46,752 bases of DNA from Sinorhizobium americanum (GCF_001651855.1 NZ_LNQC01000073.1:99544-146295), one strand, 5' to 3'. Positions 18,348 to 28,433 are shown, counted from the stretch's first letter. Numbers and translations are program-made. Notes: a model not told the origin generated them from the sequence alone.

Positions 18348-19604
18348 GTGCGAGAACCGACGCCACCAAAGCGGTCGATCGGCCGTAGACAGACGCCCAC
18401 ACGTGCCGAATTCCGCCGGCTGGCACTATCGGCTGAAATCGGGACCGTGACACGCGGACAGCTCGCCGTGCTTGCGCAGAATCTGCCCTGCACGGGGATG
18501 GTCAATGCGACCGAAGCGTATCTTTTGACCACACTGATCAACACGGCACCTGCCGAAGCCTTCGACAAAGGCGGCCGGCCAATCATCTTCAAGTCGAACC
18601 AGCAACTCGCTTTCGAAATCAATCGTTCGGCTGGACGCGTAAGCCGGCTGCTGTCGAGGCTTTTCGATGCCGGGCTGATCACCATGCAGGACAGCGGCAA
18701 CTACAAACGATATCCCACCCGAGACGTCGAAGGCGTCATTGTCGACGGCTGCGGGATCGACCTGCGAATACTCATCGTTCGTTACCGCGAGCTTGATGAA
18801 CTCGTAAGGCAAGCCAGGGTCGAAAAGGCCGCCGCAAATGCCGCGCTGCGGCGGTATCGCGGGACGTTGCGAAACCTGCGACGAGCGCTCGCATCCGCCT
18901 ACTGCCTTCCCCAGCGCATCCGGGCGCGGCTTGAAGTGCGTCTTGAAAAAGTCGCCACGTTGGTCGGCATCGCGACGCGGGCACCAAGCGCCCTTTTACT
19001 CCGCGCGACCGCGCTTCTTGAGTGGTTTGTCGAACGGGCTATGCGTCTCCCACGTCGACCTGAAGTCGCGTTCGCGCCACAAGATTCGGCATGCAGGTGT
19101 GCCGAAAGCGGCATGCACAGACAGAGTACAAGCCCTGATTCACATGAAGAGAGTAGCGATAGCCAGTGTACGGCTACCGCCGGACCAATGACTTCAGCCA
19201 GGGAATTGACTCCTGACGCAGGCCGCAGGCGCGCAGTCAAACAACCACGTCGTTCGCGGCAGGAGATGGTCGCACTGCAGGACATATTGCGAGCCATACC
19301 AGCACTGCGCACTTACGGTTTGGCGCTGCCCCGCAGTTGGGCCGATCTCGCCCGGATCGCTCCGCAAATGTGCCGAATTGCCGGAATTTCGGACGATGCG
19401 CGGCGCCGCGCCGTCGATCAGATGGGCGAGCACCGGGCCGCCGTTGCGATCGCGATTACCCTCCAGAAGCTCGATCGGCAAGAAGTCTCCTCGCCAGACG
19501 GCTATCTCCGAGCAATGACCGAGCGGGCGGGCTCCGGCGAACTACACCTTTCCCGTTCGATCTTCGGGCTCGCAGCCCGCTACACCATGGAGCCGCTGCC
19601 TTAA
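18348..19604 (+). CDS. repC: Plasmid replication initiator RepC (stand-alone)
   Basis: A 418-residue RepC-type replication initiator. The frame is open from 18228, but I choose the GTG at 18348 because AGGAG lies at 18337-18341, the protein then has normal RepC length, and the antisense-RNA region lies upstream. N-terminal winged-helix signs are KSNQQLAFEINRSAGRVSRLLSRLFDAGLITMQDSGNYKRYPTRD (about residues 78-122). The C-terminal part has the RepC-like DDARRRAVDQMGEHRAAVAIAITLQKL and DGYLRAMTERAGSGELHLSRSIFGL. In repABC plasmids the origin lies inside repC. repA and repB are missing nearby, so this is a lone repC, possibly a second or relict replicon. The sequence is divergent from common RepC proteins, so similarity is by pattern. 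Confidence 0.8.
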   Translation: MREPTPPKRSIGRRQTPTRAEFRRLALSAEIGTVTRGQLAVLAQNLPCTGMVNATEAYLLTTLINTAPAEAFDKGGRPIIFKSNQQLAFEINRSAGRVSRLLSRLFDAGLITMQDSGNYKRYPTRDVEGVIVDGCGIDLRILIVRYRELDELVRQARVEKAAANAALRRYRGTLRNLRRALASAYCLPQRIRARLEVRLEKVATLVGIATRAPSALLLRATALLEWFVERAMRLPRRPEVAFAPQDSACRCAESGMHRQSTSPDSHEESSDSQCTATAGPMTSARELTPDAGRRRAVKQPRRSRQEMVALQDILRAIPALRTYGLALPRSWADLARIAPQMCRIAGISDDARRRAVDQMGEHRAAVAIAITLQKLDRQEVSSPDGYLRAMTERAGSGELHLSRSIFGLAARYTMEPLP

Positions 19605-20560
19605 GTTCGAAATGAAAACTTGGGCACGTGAACAGAAGAGCGTTCAAGTGCGCTCTTTCGTTGTCGCATGCCCGACAATATCCGACAAACGTCACAACAG
19701 TCTTGAAGTACCACCGTACTTCCAGGCGAATTTCTCCTTGGCACGGTAGGTGCAAGGCTATTTCCAGCCGCATCACACGCCGGGAGAAGGGCTTTGTCGC
19801 AAACTGATACGCAACGACACGAGTGCTCCACGTTTTCACACGTCGGCGCCGTTAGCGCCCGGCTTGCACGACCGCCCTTCGTTCAACACCAGGAAAGAAA
19901 GTGGCGCACAGGATCTAACACATTCACCAGAAAAGTGGTGCTTGCACCTGGGGATCGTAGGGCAAGGGAACTCGGTCGGGCAGTGCATCCGACAGGCGTC
20001 CGGCTCTCACGCCAGTGGAAACCTGTTGCAGCGGCGCCGTCGCAAGATCCGGAGCTCGTGCGCCTCGGTGGACTCAGCCGCAGGATCGAAAGGGACCGAC
20101 CCATGCCGATTGCCACGAAAAGGCTGCGGACGAAGCGCCTCGCCAAGAATGACGTTGAAGCGGTGGTAATGTGCGGACGGGCGACCGCGTGCGTCTATCG
20201 CCGGGCTTAGCCTGGTTCACGTCTGCAGGAGCAACATGCAGCCTCCGGCGCCACCGCCTTTTCGAGCGTAAGCTCAACAATGCCCTTTGGCTGAATAGGT
20301 CACTCAGTTGCCAAGCAGGTGATTGGCCGTGGGCATCCGCCCCAATGGGCGGTCGGGAATACCGATTCAGCAACCAACTCCGAAAGCCGTGCGCAACGGT
20401 GGAGTTTCAACCGGAGCAGTCCAATCCCGCTTCTTTGGGATGGCGTCCTGGCACGGTTCCGGATCTTCCACGATCAACCCGCGAGGGGTCCGTGCGCCAA
20501 GCTGCGGCCGCTGCCGCTTCGCGTTGCGGTGATCGCGTCCGGAAGCCGTGCCCTTGAGGA
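19605..20560. other. Gene-poor stretch after repC
   Basis: Nearly 1 kb without a convincing gene. Several frames of 90-140 codons are open on both strands, but all are Arg/Pro/Ser rich, lack good ribosome sites and overlap one another, so I do not call them. The last 150 bp resemble the leaders of ardC and the DUF736 gene. Confidence 0.5.
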
Positions 20561-20566
20561 GCCATC

Positions 20567-20585
20567 GAGCGGGATTGGCCCGCTC
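20567..20585 (+). promoter_or_regulatory. Leader hairpin, copy 1
   Basis: GAGCGGG-attgg-CCCGCTC: a perfect 7-bp stem with a 5-nt loop, 17 nt before the start codon of the 56-residue protein gene and just ahead of its GGAGG. It is preceded by GCCATCGA, as is copy 3 at 36533. The stem sequence differs from copies 2 and 3 but pairing is kept. Confidence 0.6.
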
Positions 20586-20602
20586 CGATTGGAGGCTCTC
20601 GA

Positions 20603-20773
20603 ATGTCGCACGATCTCTCACTCGCACAGTCCCACGCATTTCAGCTTTCCCGCGACCTGATGGTCCCGGTCACCCTCTTCACCGTCGACGGCCAATACGG
20701 CGTTCTCCCGTCCGACGAAATCGAGCCGGACGACGTTCTTGAAATCGTCCATGAATACACGCCTTGGCCTTGA
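20603..20773 (+). CDS. Small acidic protein, 56 residues, unknown function
   Basis: Starts MSHDLSLAQSHAFQLSRDLM and ends HEYTPWP; acidic (EIEPDDVLEIVHEY), with strong coding character and a GGAGG ribosome site at 20591-20595. I do not recognise a domain. The segment PVTLFTVDGQYGVLPSDEIEPDD suggests a small beta-rich fold. It is preceded by the recurrent leader hairpin and followed by the Toprim protein gene on the same strand, so it belongs to the plasmid accessory block. Reality as a gene is likely; function is unknown. Confidence 0.65.
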   Translation: MSHDLSLAQSHAFQLSRDLMVPVTLFTVDGQYGVLPSDEIEPDDVLEIVHEYTPWP

Positions 20774-20965
20774 GCCGCCGGCATAGCCTGCGGCCTGCCG
20801 CTTGCGAGCGGCAGGCCGCAAGGGAGGCTTCGCCGCGGCCGACCTTTGCATGATTCACCAAATTGCCAGCCGCGCCCTTGCGTCCTTTGCTCTTCGCGGC
20901 CGCTCAAGCGGCGGACGGACAGAGCTGACGAATTGGAGGCGATCGCTCTCGCGATCGGAAGGAAA

Positions 20966-22000
20966 ATGGAAAGACGAGAAATAGAAGCGCTCCGCGACAA
21001 GGTAAGCTGCGTCGCGGTGCTGGAACAGGCCGGTTTTGCCAACGACCCCAAGGAAAGCACCCGGCGGGCCCTGAAGTTTCGGCGCGGCGGCGAGATCATT
21101 ATCGTCACGCATGAGGGCCGCGGATGGTTCGACCCTCTCAGCGATGCAAAAGGCGATGTCTTCGGGATTGTCCAGCATCTCGATCGCGTCGCCTTCCTGG
21201 AATGCCTCGAAAAGGTCGCGGGCCTCGTGGGGTTCGAAGTTTCCGGCCCCAAGTGGCAGCCTCTCATTGCTGACGACCAACCCGATCTTTCTGTTGCCGA
21301 TCGCTGGCAAGCGCGACGCCGCCCTTGGCCAGGCTCATCGACGTGGCGCTACCTCCATGATGAGCGCTGCCTGCCCGTGGCTCTGCTTCGCGCAGCGATC
21401 AAGGGCAACCTCCTTCGCGAGGGCCCCCGCGGCAGCATGTGGGCCGCACATACGAACCAGGCGAGTGAAGTCACCGGCTGGGAGGCGCGGGGTCCGCAAT
21501 ACCGAGGTTTCTCCTCCGGAGGAACGAAGGTCCTTTTCCGCTTCGGGTCTGGAACTGCACTGCGCCTGGCCGTCACGGAAGCTGCCATCGACGCCATGAG
21601 CCTCGCGGCAATCGAGGGACTGCGCGACGGTACGCTCTATCTCAGCACCGGTGGCGGCTGGTCGCCGACCGCGGCCGCGGCGCTTCGCGAACTGGTCAGG
21701 CAGCCCGACGTCCAACTCGTCGCGGCCACTGACGCCAATCCCCAGGGCGAGCTGTTTGCCGAGCGGTTGCGGGTGCTCGCCGGTGATGCCGGCTGCGACT
21801 GGACGCGGCTCCGGCCGTCGGAGGAGGACTGGAACGAAACGCTGAAGCTTAATGAAAAGGAAGAGAGGAAAAGGAGGGAACGGGGAAAGGCGTGCCGCAT
21901 GCGCGCCACCCGCGTCAAGGGAGGCTACGCCCGGCTTCAGCCGGCCCTTGACCCGGCCAGTCGCAATGCCGGCGGCCCGGAAGGGGTCATGAAGGACTGA
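20966..22000 (+). CDS. DUF3991/Toprim domain protein
   Basis: A 344-residue protein with an N-terminal DUF3991-like region (VSCVAVLEQAGFANDPKEST..GWFDPLSDAKGDVFGIVQHL) and a central Toprim-like fold (LAVTEAAIDAMSLAAIEGL, then ATDANPQGELFAERL near residue 260). Such proteins resemble plasmid primases and are common on rhizobial plasmids. The ATG at 20966, with GGAAGG upstream, is preferred to an upstream ATG whose extension is unlike the family. The C-terminus is highly charged (LNEKEERKRRERGKACRM). A likely role is priming or processing of incoming single-stranded plasmid DNA; this is inference. Confidence 0.78.
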   Translation: MERREIEALRDKVSCVAVLEQAGFANDPKESTRRALKFRRGGEIIIVTHEGRGWFDPLSDAKGDVFGIVQHLDRVAFLECLEKVAGLVGFEVSGPKWQPLIADDQPDLSVADRWQARRRPWPGSSTWRYLHDERCLPVALLRAAIKGNLLREGPRGSMWAAHTNQASEVTGWEARGPQYRGFSSGGTKVLFRFGSGTALRLAVTEAAIDAMSLAAIEGLRDGTLYLSTGGGWSPTAAAALRELVRQPDVQLVAATDANPQGELFAERLRVLAGDAGCDWTRLRPSEEDWNETLKLNEKEERKRRERGKACRMRATRVKGGYARLQPALDPASRNAGGPEGVMKD

Positions 22001-22065
22001 AGGGGATGGCGAAGTCGAGAAGGCTGTGCCGCGCTTCGGTCCGGAATCCGCGCAAGGAGCCGCAG

Positions 22066-22671
22066 ATGACCTCTTCTCCCGCAATTCGCAAGGTGTTTCA
22101 GGGCGTCGCAAGCCGCCAGCAGATGTTCCGCATGTTCGACCGCCATTCCCAGCGACCCAGTCGTTGGGAAACTGACGCCACCCCGCTCTACGCCGGGGAA
22201 TGGTTCGAGATCGCCGAGCCCGAGCATGATTACATGTTCGACGTTTTGCCGCCGCTGTGGATCCGCGGCTCGATGTTCGGCATGCGCGAATTCCTGACCG
22301 GCTCGGTGACGAGCGTATTCTTCGCGCTCAGGATCGACGAACAGACCCGCTATTTCCATGGCTATTGCGACCTTTCTGACAAGGCGTCCGTCGAGGCCAT
22401 GCGTGTCGCCATTGTCGAACGCGAGAGCCGGCCGTTGCGCGCAATGACGCGCGAGGAGCGCCTCGAGCATATCTGGAGCATTACGTCCGACGATTACCGC
22501 GGCTATGCCGGTGAGCGCTGGCCCGCTGTGGCGCGCGGCAAGCGCACGGTGCTGCTTTATGGCGGCAAAGAGGGCAGCTTCCTGAAGCTCCTGGAAGATC
22601 TCACTGACGACGAGGTCGCCGCCAAGCTGCCTGTGCAGCTGCGCCATCTCCCCTCACCGATCGCAGCATGA
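22066..22671 (+). CDS. DUF1419 family protein
   Basis: A 201-residue protein of the DUF1419 family, found mainly on rhizobial plasmids and of unknown function. Recognisable pieces are VFQGVASRQQMFRMFDRHSQRP, GEWFEIAEPEHDYMFDVLPPLW and IRGSMFGMREFLTGSVTSVFFAL. The ATG at 22066 has AAGGAG just upstream. It sits between the Toprim protein gene and the large methylase-helicase, all in one direction. Confidence 0.75.
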   Translation: MTSSPAIRKVFQGVASRQQMFRMFDRHSQRPSRWETDATPLYAGEWFEIAEPEHDYMFDVLPPLWIRGSMFGMREFLTGSVTSVFFALRIDEQTRYFHGYCDLSDKASVEAMRVAIVERESRPLRAMTREERLEHIWSITSDDYRGYAGERWPAVARGKRTVLLYGGKEGSFLKLLEDLTDDEVAAKLPVQLRHLPSPIAA

Positions 22672-22683
22672 GGAGGTGCTGCC

Positions 22684-23023
22684 ATGCTCATTTTCCCGAT
22701 CGCATCAGTGTGCGAAGTGATGGCGCGCGGCCGCGGCGATGCCACAGCCAATGGCGGTTACCGCACCCGGTAAGGATGAACAGCCGGGTGTTTAACTGGC
22801 CGGAGATTACGGCGTCTGCCTTAAGTCGAACTGCAAGCTCGCCGACAGTGCGAAAGCCGTCGTCGTCTATGCCGACGAATGCAATCCGGCCGGGAAGAAC
22901 ACTGGTTCGAGGTCAAACGCCGAACAACTGGAGGCGATGATGGCCGCCAACCCCGGTGCCTCGCATCTGCGCATCGTCTTCACGTCCGACGCCATGCAGT
23001 TGTTCTTGGTCGAGCGCGACTAG
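22684..23023 (+). pseudogene. Probable frameshifted small gene
   Basis: A strong ribosome site (GAGGAGGTG at about 22673) precedes ATG 22684, which opens a 29-codon frame (MLIFPIASVCEVMARG...) ending at 22771-22773. A second frame, shifted by one, runs from about 22796 to the TAG at 23021 (YGVCLKSNCKLADSAKAVVV...IVFTSDAMQLFLVERD). It has strong GC-ending codon use but no start codon. Together they look like one small protein of about 105-110 residues broken by a short change near 22770-22795. I do not recognise the family. Confidence 0.4.
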
Positions 23024-23145
23024 CGCTTCGCCACCGTATCCGTACCGGCGGCCATAGACGGCTGCTCCCTTTTCACCCTCTGCGAGCCGGCTGCTGTCTT
23101 CCGACGACCGGAAGGCGACGCTCGCTCTTTCATAAGGAGCTTTCA

Positions 23146-26100
23146 ATGAGCAACGATCCCTTCACCCTCGACATATTTGCCGGAAGCGCGCCGTCGTCAG
23201 GTCTCGGATTCGGCGGCACCGTCTTTGGCGGTTTCGCCGCCAATGACGACGATCCGGATCCCACGCCGCCCGCTCCTGCCCCGGCGCGTGCCCTCCCGGC
23301 GGTCATTCCGAGGGCGCCCCGAAACGAGTGCGAGCGCGCCAACTTCTATCTCGACGATGGCGATCGCGGTTTGGCCGCCACCTGGAAGGAACGCGCGCGC
23401 ATGAACGTCGCGGCCATCATCACAGCCGGTGAAATCGACAAGCAGGATCGACCAGCCACGCGTGACGAGCAGGCGCGGCTGGTCCGGTATACCGGTTTCG
23501 GCAGTTCGGACCTGGCGAACGGGATGTTCCGCCGACCAGGCGATGCTGGTTTTCGTCAAGGCTGGGAGGATCTCGCCGGATCGCTGGAGGCGTCGGTCAC
23601 CGGGACGGACTATGCTTCGCTTGCGCGCTGCACACAATACGCCCACTTCACGCCCGAGTTCGTTGTCCGGGCAATCTGGCAAGGTCTGCAGCGGCTCGGC
23701 TGGCGCGGCGGCCGCGTGCTGGAGCCGGGGATCGGGACAGGTTTGTTCCCGGCGCTGATGCCGGCCGAGTATCGTGACACCAGCTACGTTACGGGTGTCG
23801 AACTCGATCCGGTCACGGCGCGCCTCGCGCGGCTGCTGCAGCCGCGGGCACGCATCATCAATGGCGACTTTGCCCGGACCGACCTTTCTGCCACCTACGA
23901 TCTTGCCATCGGCAACCCGCCCTTCTCCGATCGGACGGTTCGCTCCGACCGGCGATATCGTTCGTTCGGTCTTCGGCTGCATGACTACTTCATCGCGCGG
24001 TCGATCGACCTCCTGAAACCGGGCGCCCTGGCCGCCTTCGTCACCAGCGCCGGCACAATGGACAAGGCAGAGGGCACCGCACGCGAACACATTGCCAAGT
24101 CCGCAGACCTGATCGCCGCGATCAGACTGCCTGAAGGCAGTTTTCGGCGCGACGCCGGAACGGATGTCGTGGTCGATATCCTCTTCTTTCGCAAACGCAA
24201 AGCAGGCGAGCCGGAAAGCGACCTTTCGTGGCTTAACCTGGAGGACGTCCGACCGGCTGCCGAGGACGAGGGTGCGATCCGCGTGAACAGGTGGTTTGCG
24301 CAGCATCCGGGCTTCGTGCTCGGCGATCATGCCCTGACCTCGGGTCCCTTCGGCGAGACCTATACGTGCCGGCCACGCGCCGGCGAGGAGCTTGAAGCGG
24401 CGCTGACGGCAGCCATCGCGCTTCTTCCGGAAGGCCTTTATGACGGCGAGCCGACCGCCATCGACATCGATCTAGAGGAGGAGCTTGCCGAGATCGTCGA
24501 TCTGCGTGCCGACAATCCCAGGGTGCGCGAGGGCAGCTATTTTGTCGACATCAAACACGGCTTGATGCAGGTCGTCGACGGTGAGCCTGTTCCGGTTCAA
24601 GAGCGTAAGGCCCGCAGTGGCGCGGGAATTTCGGAAAAGCACGTCCGGATCATCCGCAAACTGATCCCGATCCGCGATGCCGTGCGCGACGTCCTGAAAG
24701 CCCAGGAACTGGACCGGCCGTGGCGCGAACTGCAGGTGCGGCTGCGCATCGCCTGGTCGAGCTTTGTGCGCGATTTTGGCCCGATCAACCACACCACGGT
24801 TTCGATCATCGAGGATGAGACGACGGGCGAGGTTCGTGAAACCCATCGCCAGCCGAACCTTCTGCCATTTCGCGATGATCCGGACTGTTGGCTGGTAGCT
24901 TCCATCGAGGATTATGACCTCGAAACCGACACCGCCAGGCCCGGGCCGATTTTTTCCGAACGCGTCATCGCGCCCCCTTCCCCGCCCGTCATCACCTCCG
25001 CAGCCGATGCCTTGGCCGTCGTCCTCAACGAGCGCGGTCGGGTCGATCTCGATCATATAGCCGAGCTTCTGCATTACGACACGGATGCGGTTCTCGATGG
25101 ACTCGGTGACACTGTTTTCCGTGATCCGGCGGACGGCTCCTGGCAAACCTCCGACGCCTATCTCTCCGGCGCCGTGCGCACCAAGCTTGGGATTGCGGAA
25201 GCCGCGGCCGTCCTCGATGCCGCCTATGAGCGAAACGTCCGTGCGCTTCAGGCAGTGCAGCCCGCCGACCTCCGCCCCTCGGACATCACAGCCCGGCTGG
25301 GTGCTCCCTGGATTCCGACGACCGATATCGTCAACTTCGTGCAAGAGACGACGGGCGCCGAGATCAGGATCCATCACATGCCGGAACTCGGCTCCTGGAC
25401 CGTTGAGGCCCGGCAGCTGGGATGGACGGCGGCCGGGACATCCGAATGGGGTACAGACCGACGTCACGCCGGAGAGTTGCTCGCCGATGCGCTGAACAGC
25501 CGGGTGCCGCAGATCTTTGATGTGTTCAAGGATGCGGACGGCGAGCGACGGGTGCTGAATATCGTCGATACCGAGGCGGCGCGCGACAAGCTGCAGAAGA
25601 TCAAGCAGGCCTTCCAGAATTGGGTCTGGACCGACCCTGATCGTACCGACCGGCTGGCACGTGTCTACAATGACCGTTTCAACAATATAGCGCCCAGGCG
25701 CTTTGATGGCTCGCATTTGAAGCTACCCGGCGCCTCTGGCGCCTTTGTTCTTTATGGGCACCAGAAGCGCGGCATCTGGCGGATCATCTCGTCCGGCTCG
25801 ACTTATCTCGCGCACGCCGTCGGTGCGGGCAAGACGATGACCATGGCGGCCGCGATCATGGAACAGCGCCGGCTCGGGCTGATCGCCAAGGCGATGCTGG
25901 TGGTTCCGGGCCATTGCCTCGCCCAGGCCGCCCGCGAGTTTCTCGCCCTCTATCCGAACGCCCGCATTCTTGTCGCCGACGAGACCAACTTCACCAAGGA
26001 CAAACGCGCTCGTTTCCTGTCGCGGGCGGCGACCGCGACCTGGGATGCAATCATCATCACCCACTCGGCATTCCGGTTTATCGCCGTGCCGTCGAGTTTC

Positions 26101-28245
26101 GAGCAACAGATGATCCAGGATGAACTGCAGCTCTACGAGGAACTGCTGACCAAGGTCGACAGCGAAGATCGGGTCTCGCGCAAACGGCTTGAGCGGCTGA
26201 AGGAAGGCCTGAAGGAACGGCTGGAAGCGCTTTCCACCCGCAAGGACGACCTGTTGACGATTTCCGAAATCGGCGTCGACCAGATTATCGTCGATGAGGC
26301 GCAGGAATTCCGCAAGCTTTCCTTCGCCACCAACATGTCGACCTTGAAAGGCATCGATCCGAACGGTTCGCAGCGTGCCTGGGACCTCTACGTCAAGTCT
26401 CGCTTCATCGAGACGAGGAACCCCGGCCGGGCTCTGGTTCTGGCGTCCGGCACGCCGATCACCAATACGCTTGGCGAGATGTTCTCGGTCCAACGCCTGC
26501 TCGGGCACGCGGCGCTGGCCGAACGCGGGCTGCATGAATTCGACGCCTGGGCCTCGACCTTCGGTGATACGACGACGGAACTGGAGATCCAGCCATCAGG
26601 CAAATACAAGCCCGTCAGCCGTTTTGCTTCCTTCGTCAACGTGCCGGAACTGATCGCCATGTTCCGCAGCTTCGCCGACGTGGTGATGCCTGAAGATCTG
26701 CGCGACTATGTCAAGGTGCCTGATATCTCGACCGGCCGCCGGCAAATCCTGACGGCCAAGCCGACCCAGGCCTTCAAGAATTACCAGACGATCCTCGATG
26801 CCCGTATCAAGGCGATCGAGATGCGCGAGGGACCGGCGCAGCCCGGCGACGACATCCTTCTCTCTGTCATCACCGACGGTCGCCATGCCGCCATAGATCT
26901 CCGCCTGGTCGACGCGGACAATGACAACGAACCGGACAACAAGCTCAACCTGCTGGTCCAGAACGCATTCCGCATCTGGCAGGAGACCGCGCAAAGCACG
27001 TATCTTCGCCCCGACGGCAAGTCTTTCGATCTGCCGGGTGCGGCGCAGATGATCTTTTCCGATCTCGGCACCATCAATGTGGAGAAGAGCAGAGGTTTTT
27101 CCGCCTATCGATGGATCCGCGACGAGCTCGTGCGCATGGGCGTTCCGGCATCCGAAATCGCCTTTATGCAGGATTACAAGAAGACAGAGGCGAAGCAGCG
27201 TCTGTTCGCCGATGTGCGGGCGGGCAAGATCCGTTTCCTGATTGGCTCGTCGGACACGATGGGCACCGGCGTCAATGCGCAGCTTCGCCTGAAGGCGCTG
27301 CATCATCTCGATGTCCCGTGGCTGCCCTCTCAGATCGAACAGCGCGAGGGCCGGATTGTCCGGCAGGGCAACCAGCATAACGAGGTCGACATCTTCGCCT
27401 ATGCCACCCAAGGCTCGCTCGACGCCTCGATGTGGCAGAACAACGAGCGCAAGGCGCGCTTCATTGCCGCGGCACTCTCAGGAGATAGTTCGATCCGCAG
27501 GCTCGAAGACCTCTGCGAGGGGGCCGCAAACCAGTTCGCCATGGCCAAGGCGATTGCGAGTGGCGACGAAAGACTGATGCAGAAGGCCGGGCTCGAGGCC
27601 GACATCGCACGCCTGGAACGGCTGCGCGCTGCCCATGATGACGATCAATACGCGGTTCGCCGACAGATCCGCGATGCCGAACGCGATATCGAGATTTCGA
27701 TCCAGCGCATCGGCGAGGTCGGCAAGGACATCGAACGCCTCGTTCCGACGGCTGGCGACGCCTTCGTGATGGTGGTCAAGGGCGAGACCTACGAAGAGCG
27801 CAAGCTTGCCGGTCGGGCGCTGATGAAAGAAATCCTCACGCGCGTCCAAGTCCAACAGCAGGGTAGAAGTGCAATCGCCGCGATCGGCGGCTTCGATCTC
27901 TTGTTCGAAGGCGAGCGCTTTGGCAGGGAGAATGGCTACCACTACCAGACGCTCCTGCAGCGAACCGGCGCCACTCAGGAGGTCGCTCTCGCCGTCACCG
28001 TGACGCCGCTCGGCGCGATCTCCCGGCTGGAGAAGGCGCTCAATGGATTTGATGATGAACAGGAGCACTATCGTCAGCGTATGCAGGAAGCTGAGCGGCG
28101 CCTTGCCTCCTATCGTTCGCGCGAGGGCGGTTTTTTCGCGTTTGCGCACGAACTCGACGAAAAGCGCCGGCAGCTTCGGAACGTCGATGAGGCCTTGGCG
28201 ACGGAGGCGCGCGGAGAATCGAGGGACAGGGCAGAGGCAGTCTAA
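23146..28245 (+). CDS. Giant DNA methylase-helicase fusion protein
   Basis: A 1,699-residue protein. ATG 23146 is chosen because AAGGAG precedes it; the frame runs further upstream without coding character. Domains in order: a Pro/Ala-rich N-terminus (about 1-65); an N6-adenine methylase-like domain with SAM motif VLEPGIGTGLF near 190 and the catalytic NPPF near 255; a middle region of unclear fold; a superfamily 2 helicase with Walker A VGAGKTM near 891, DEAQ near 1047, SGTPITNT near 1101 and the C-terminal motif QREGRIVRQGNQ near 1396; and a charged coiled-coil-like tail. The arrangement resembles the phage P1 DarB antirestriction protein and its plasmid relatives. Protection of entering plasmid DNA is a reasonable inference, not proven. 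Confidence 0.85.
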   Translation: MSNDPFTLDIFAGSAPSSGLGFGGTVFGGFAANDDDPDPTPPAPAPARALPAVIPRAPRNECERANFYLDDGDRGLAATWKERARMNVAAIITAGEIDKQDRPATRDEQARLVRYTGFGSSDLANGMFRRPGDAGFRQGWEDLAGSLEASVTGTDYASLARCTQYAHFTPEFVVRAIWQGLQRLGWRGGRVLEPGIGTGLFPALMPAEYRDTSYVTGVELDPVTARLARLLQPRARIINGDFARTDLSATYDLAIGNPPFSDRTVRSDRRYRSFGLRLHDYFIARSIDLLKPGALAAFVTSAGTMDKAEGTAREHIAKSADLIAAIRLPEGSFRRDAGTDVVVDILFFRKRKAGEPESDLSWLNLEDVRPAAEDEGAIRVNRWFAQHPGFVLGDHALTSGPFGETYTCRPRAGEELEAALTAAIALLPEGLYDGEPTAIDIDLEEELAEIVDLRADNPRVREGSYFVDIKHGLMQVVDGEPVPVQERKARSGAGISEKHVRIIRKLIPIRDAVRDVLKAQELDRPWRELQVRLRIAWSSFVRDFGPINHTTVSIIEDETTGEVRETHRQPNLLPFRDDPDCWLVASIEDYDLETDTARPGPIFSERVIAPPSPPVITSAADALAVVLNERGRVDLDHIAELLHYDTDAVLDGLGDTVFRDPADGSWQTSDAYLSGAVRTKLGIAEAAAVLDAAYERNVRALQAVQPADLRPSDITARLGAPWIPTTDIVNFVQETTGAEIRIHHMPELGSWTVEARQLGWTAAGTSEWGTDRRHAGELLADALNSRVPQIFDVFKDADGERRVLNIVDTEAARDKLQKIKQAFQNWVWTDPDRTDRLARVYNDRFNNIAPRRFDGSHLKLPGASGAFVLYGHQKRGIWRIISSGSTYLAHAVGAGKTMTMAAAIMEQRRLGLIAKAMLVVPGHCLAQAAREFLALYPNARILVADETNFTKDKRARFLSRAATATWDAIIITHSAFRFIAVPSSFEQQMIQDELQLYEELLTKVDSEDRVSRKRLERLKEGLKERLEALSTRKDDLLTISEIGVDQIIVDEAQEFRKLSFATNMSTLKGIDPNGSQRAWDLYVKSRFIETRNPGRALVLASGTPITNTLGEMFSVQRLLGHAALAERGLHEFDAWASTFGDTTTELEIQPSGKYKPVSRFASFVNVPELIAMFRSFADVVMPEDLRDYVKVPDISTGRRQILTAKPTQAFKNYQTILDARIKAIEMREGPAQPGDDILLSVITDGRHAAIDLRLVDADNDNEPDNKLNLLVQNAFRIWQETAQSTYLRPDGKSFDLPGAAQMIFSDLGTINVEKSRGFSAYRWIRDELVRMGVPASEIAFMQDYKKTEAKQRLFADVRAGKIRFLIGSSDTMGTGVNAQLRLKALHHLDVPWLPSQIEQREGRIVRQGNQHNEVDIFAYATQGSLDASMWQNNERKARFIAAALSGDSSIRRLEDLCEGAANQFAMAKAIASGDERLMQKAGLEADIARLERLRAAHDDDQYAVRRQIRDAERDIEISIQRIGEVGKDIERLVPTAGDAFVMVVKGETYEERKLAGRALMKEILTRVQVQQQGRSAIAAIGGFDLLFEGERFGRENGYHYQTLLQRTGATQEVALAVTVTPLGAISRLEKALNGFDDEQEHYRQRMQEAERRLASYRSREGGFFAFAHELDEKRRQLRNVDEALATEARGESRDRAEAV

Positions 28246-28433
28246 GCCTCGAGGCCGTGTCGATTGCAGTGTTTTTAGATGCAGTGCAGCATGCAATCAG
28301 CTGCACACAATAAATGACTTCCGTCTGCTCAACTAATGTTCATACTGCACGCAGCTGATGCACATGGCGGCCTCTGCTCCAGTGCCGCTGCAGCAGCTGT
28401 TCCCCTCCGGAGGTTCATTGACCTTCACACTTC

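Noticed and set aside
19794..20210. 138-codon plus-strand frame after repC
   Set aside because: No domain, Arg-rich composition, overlapping frames of similar length on both strands and no convincing ribosome site.
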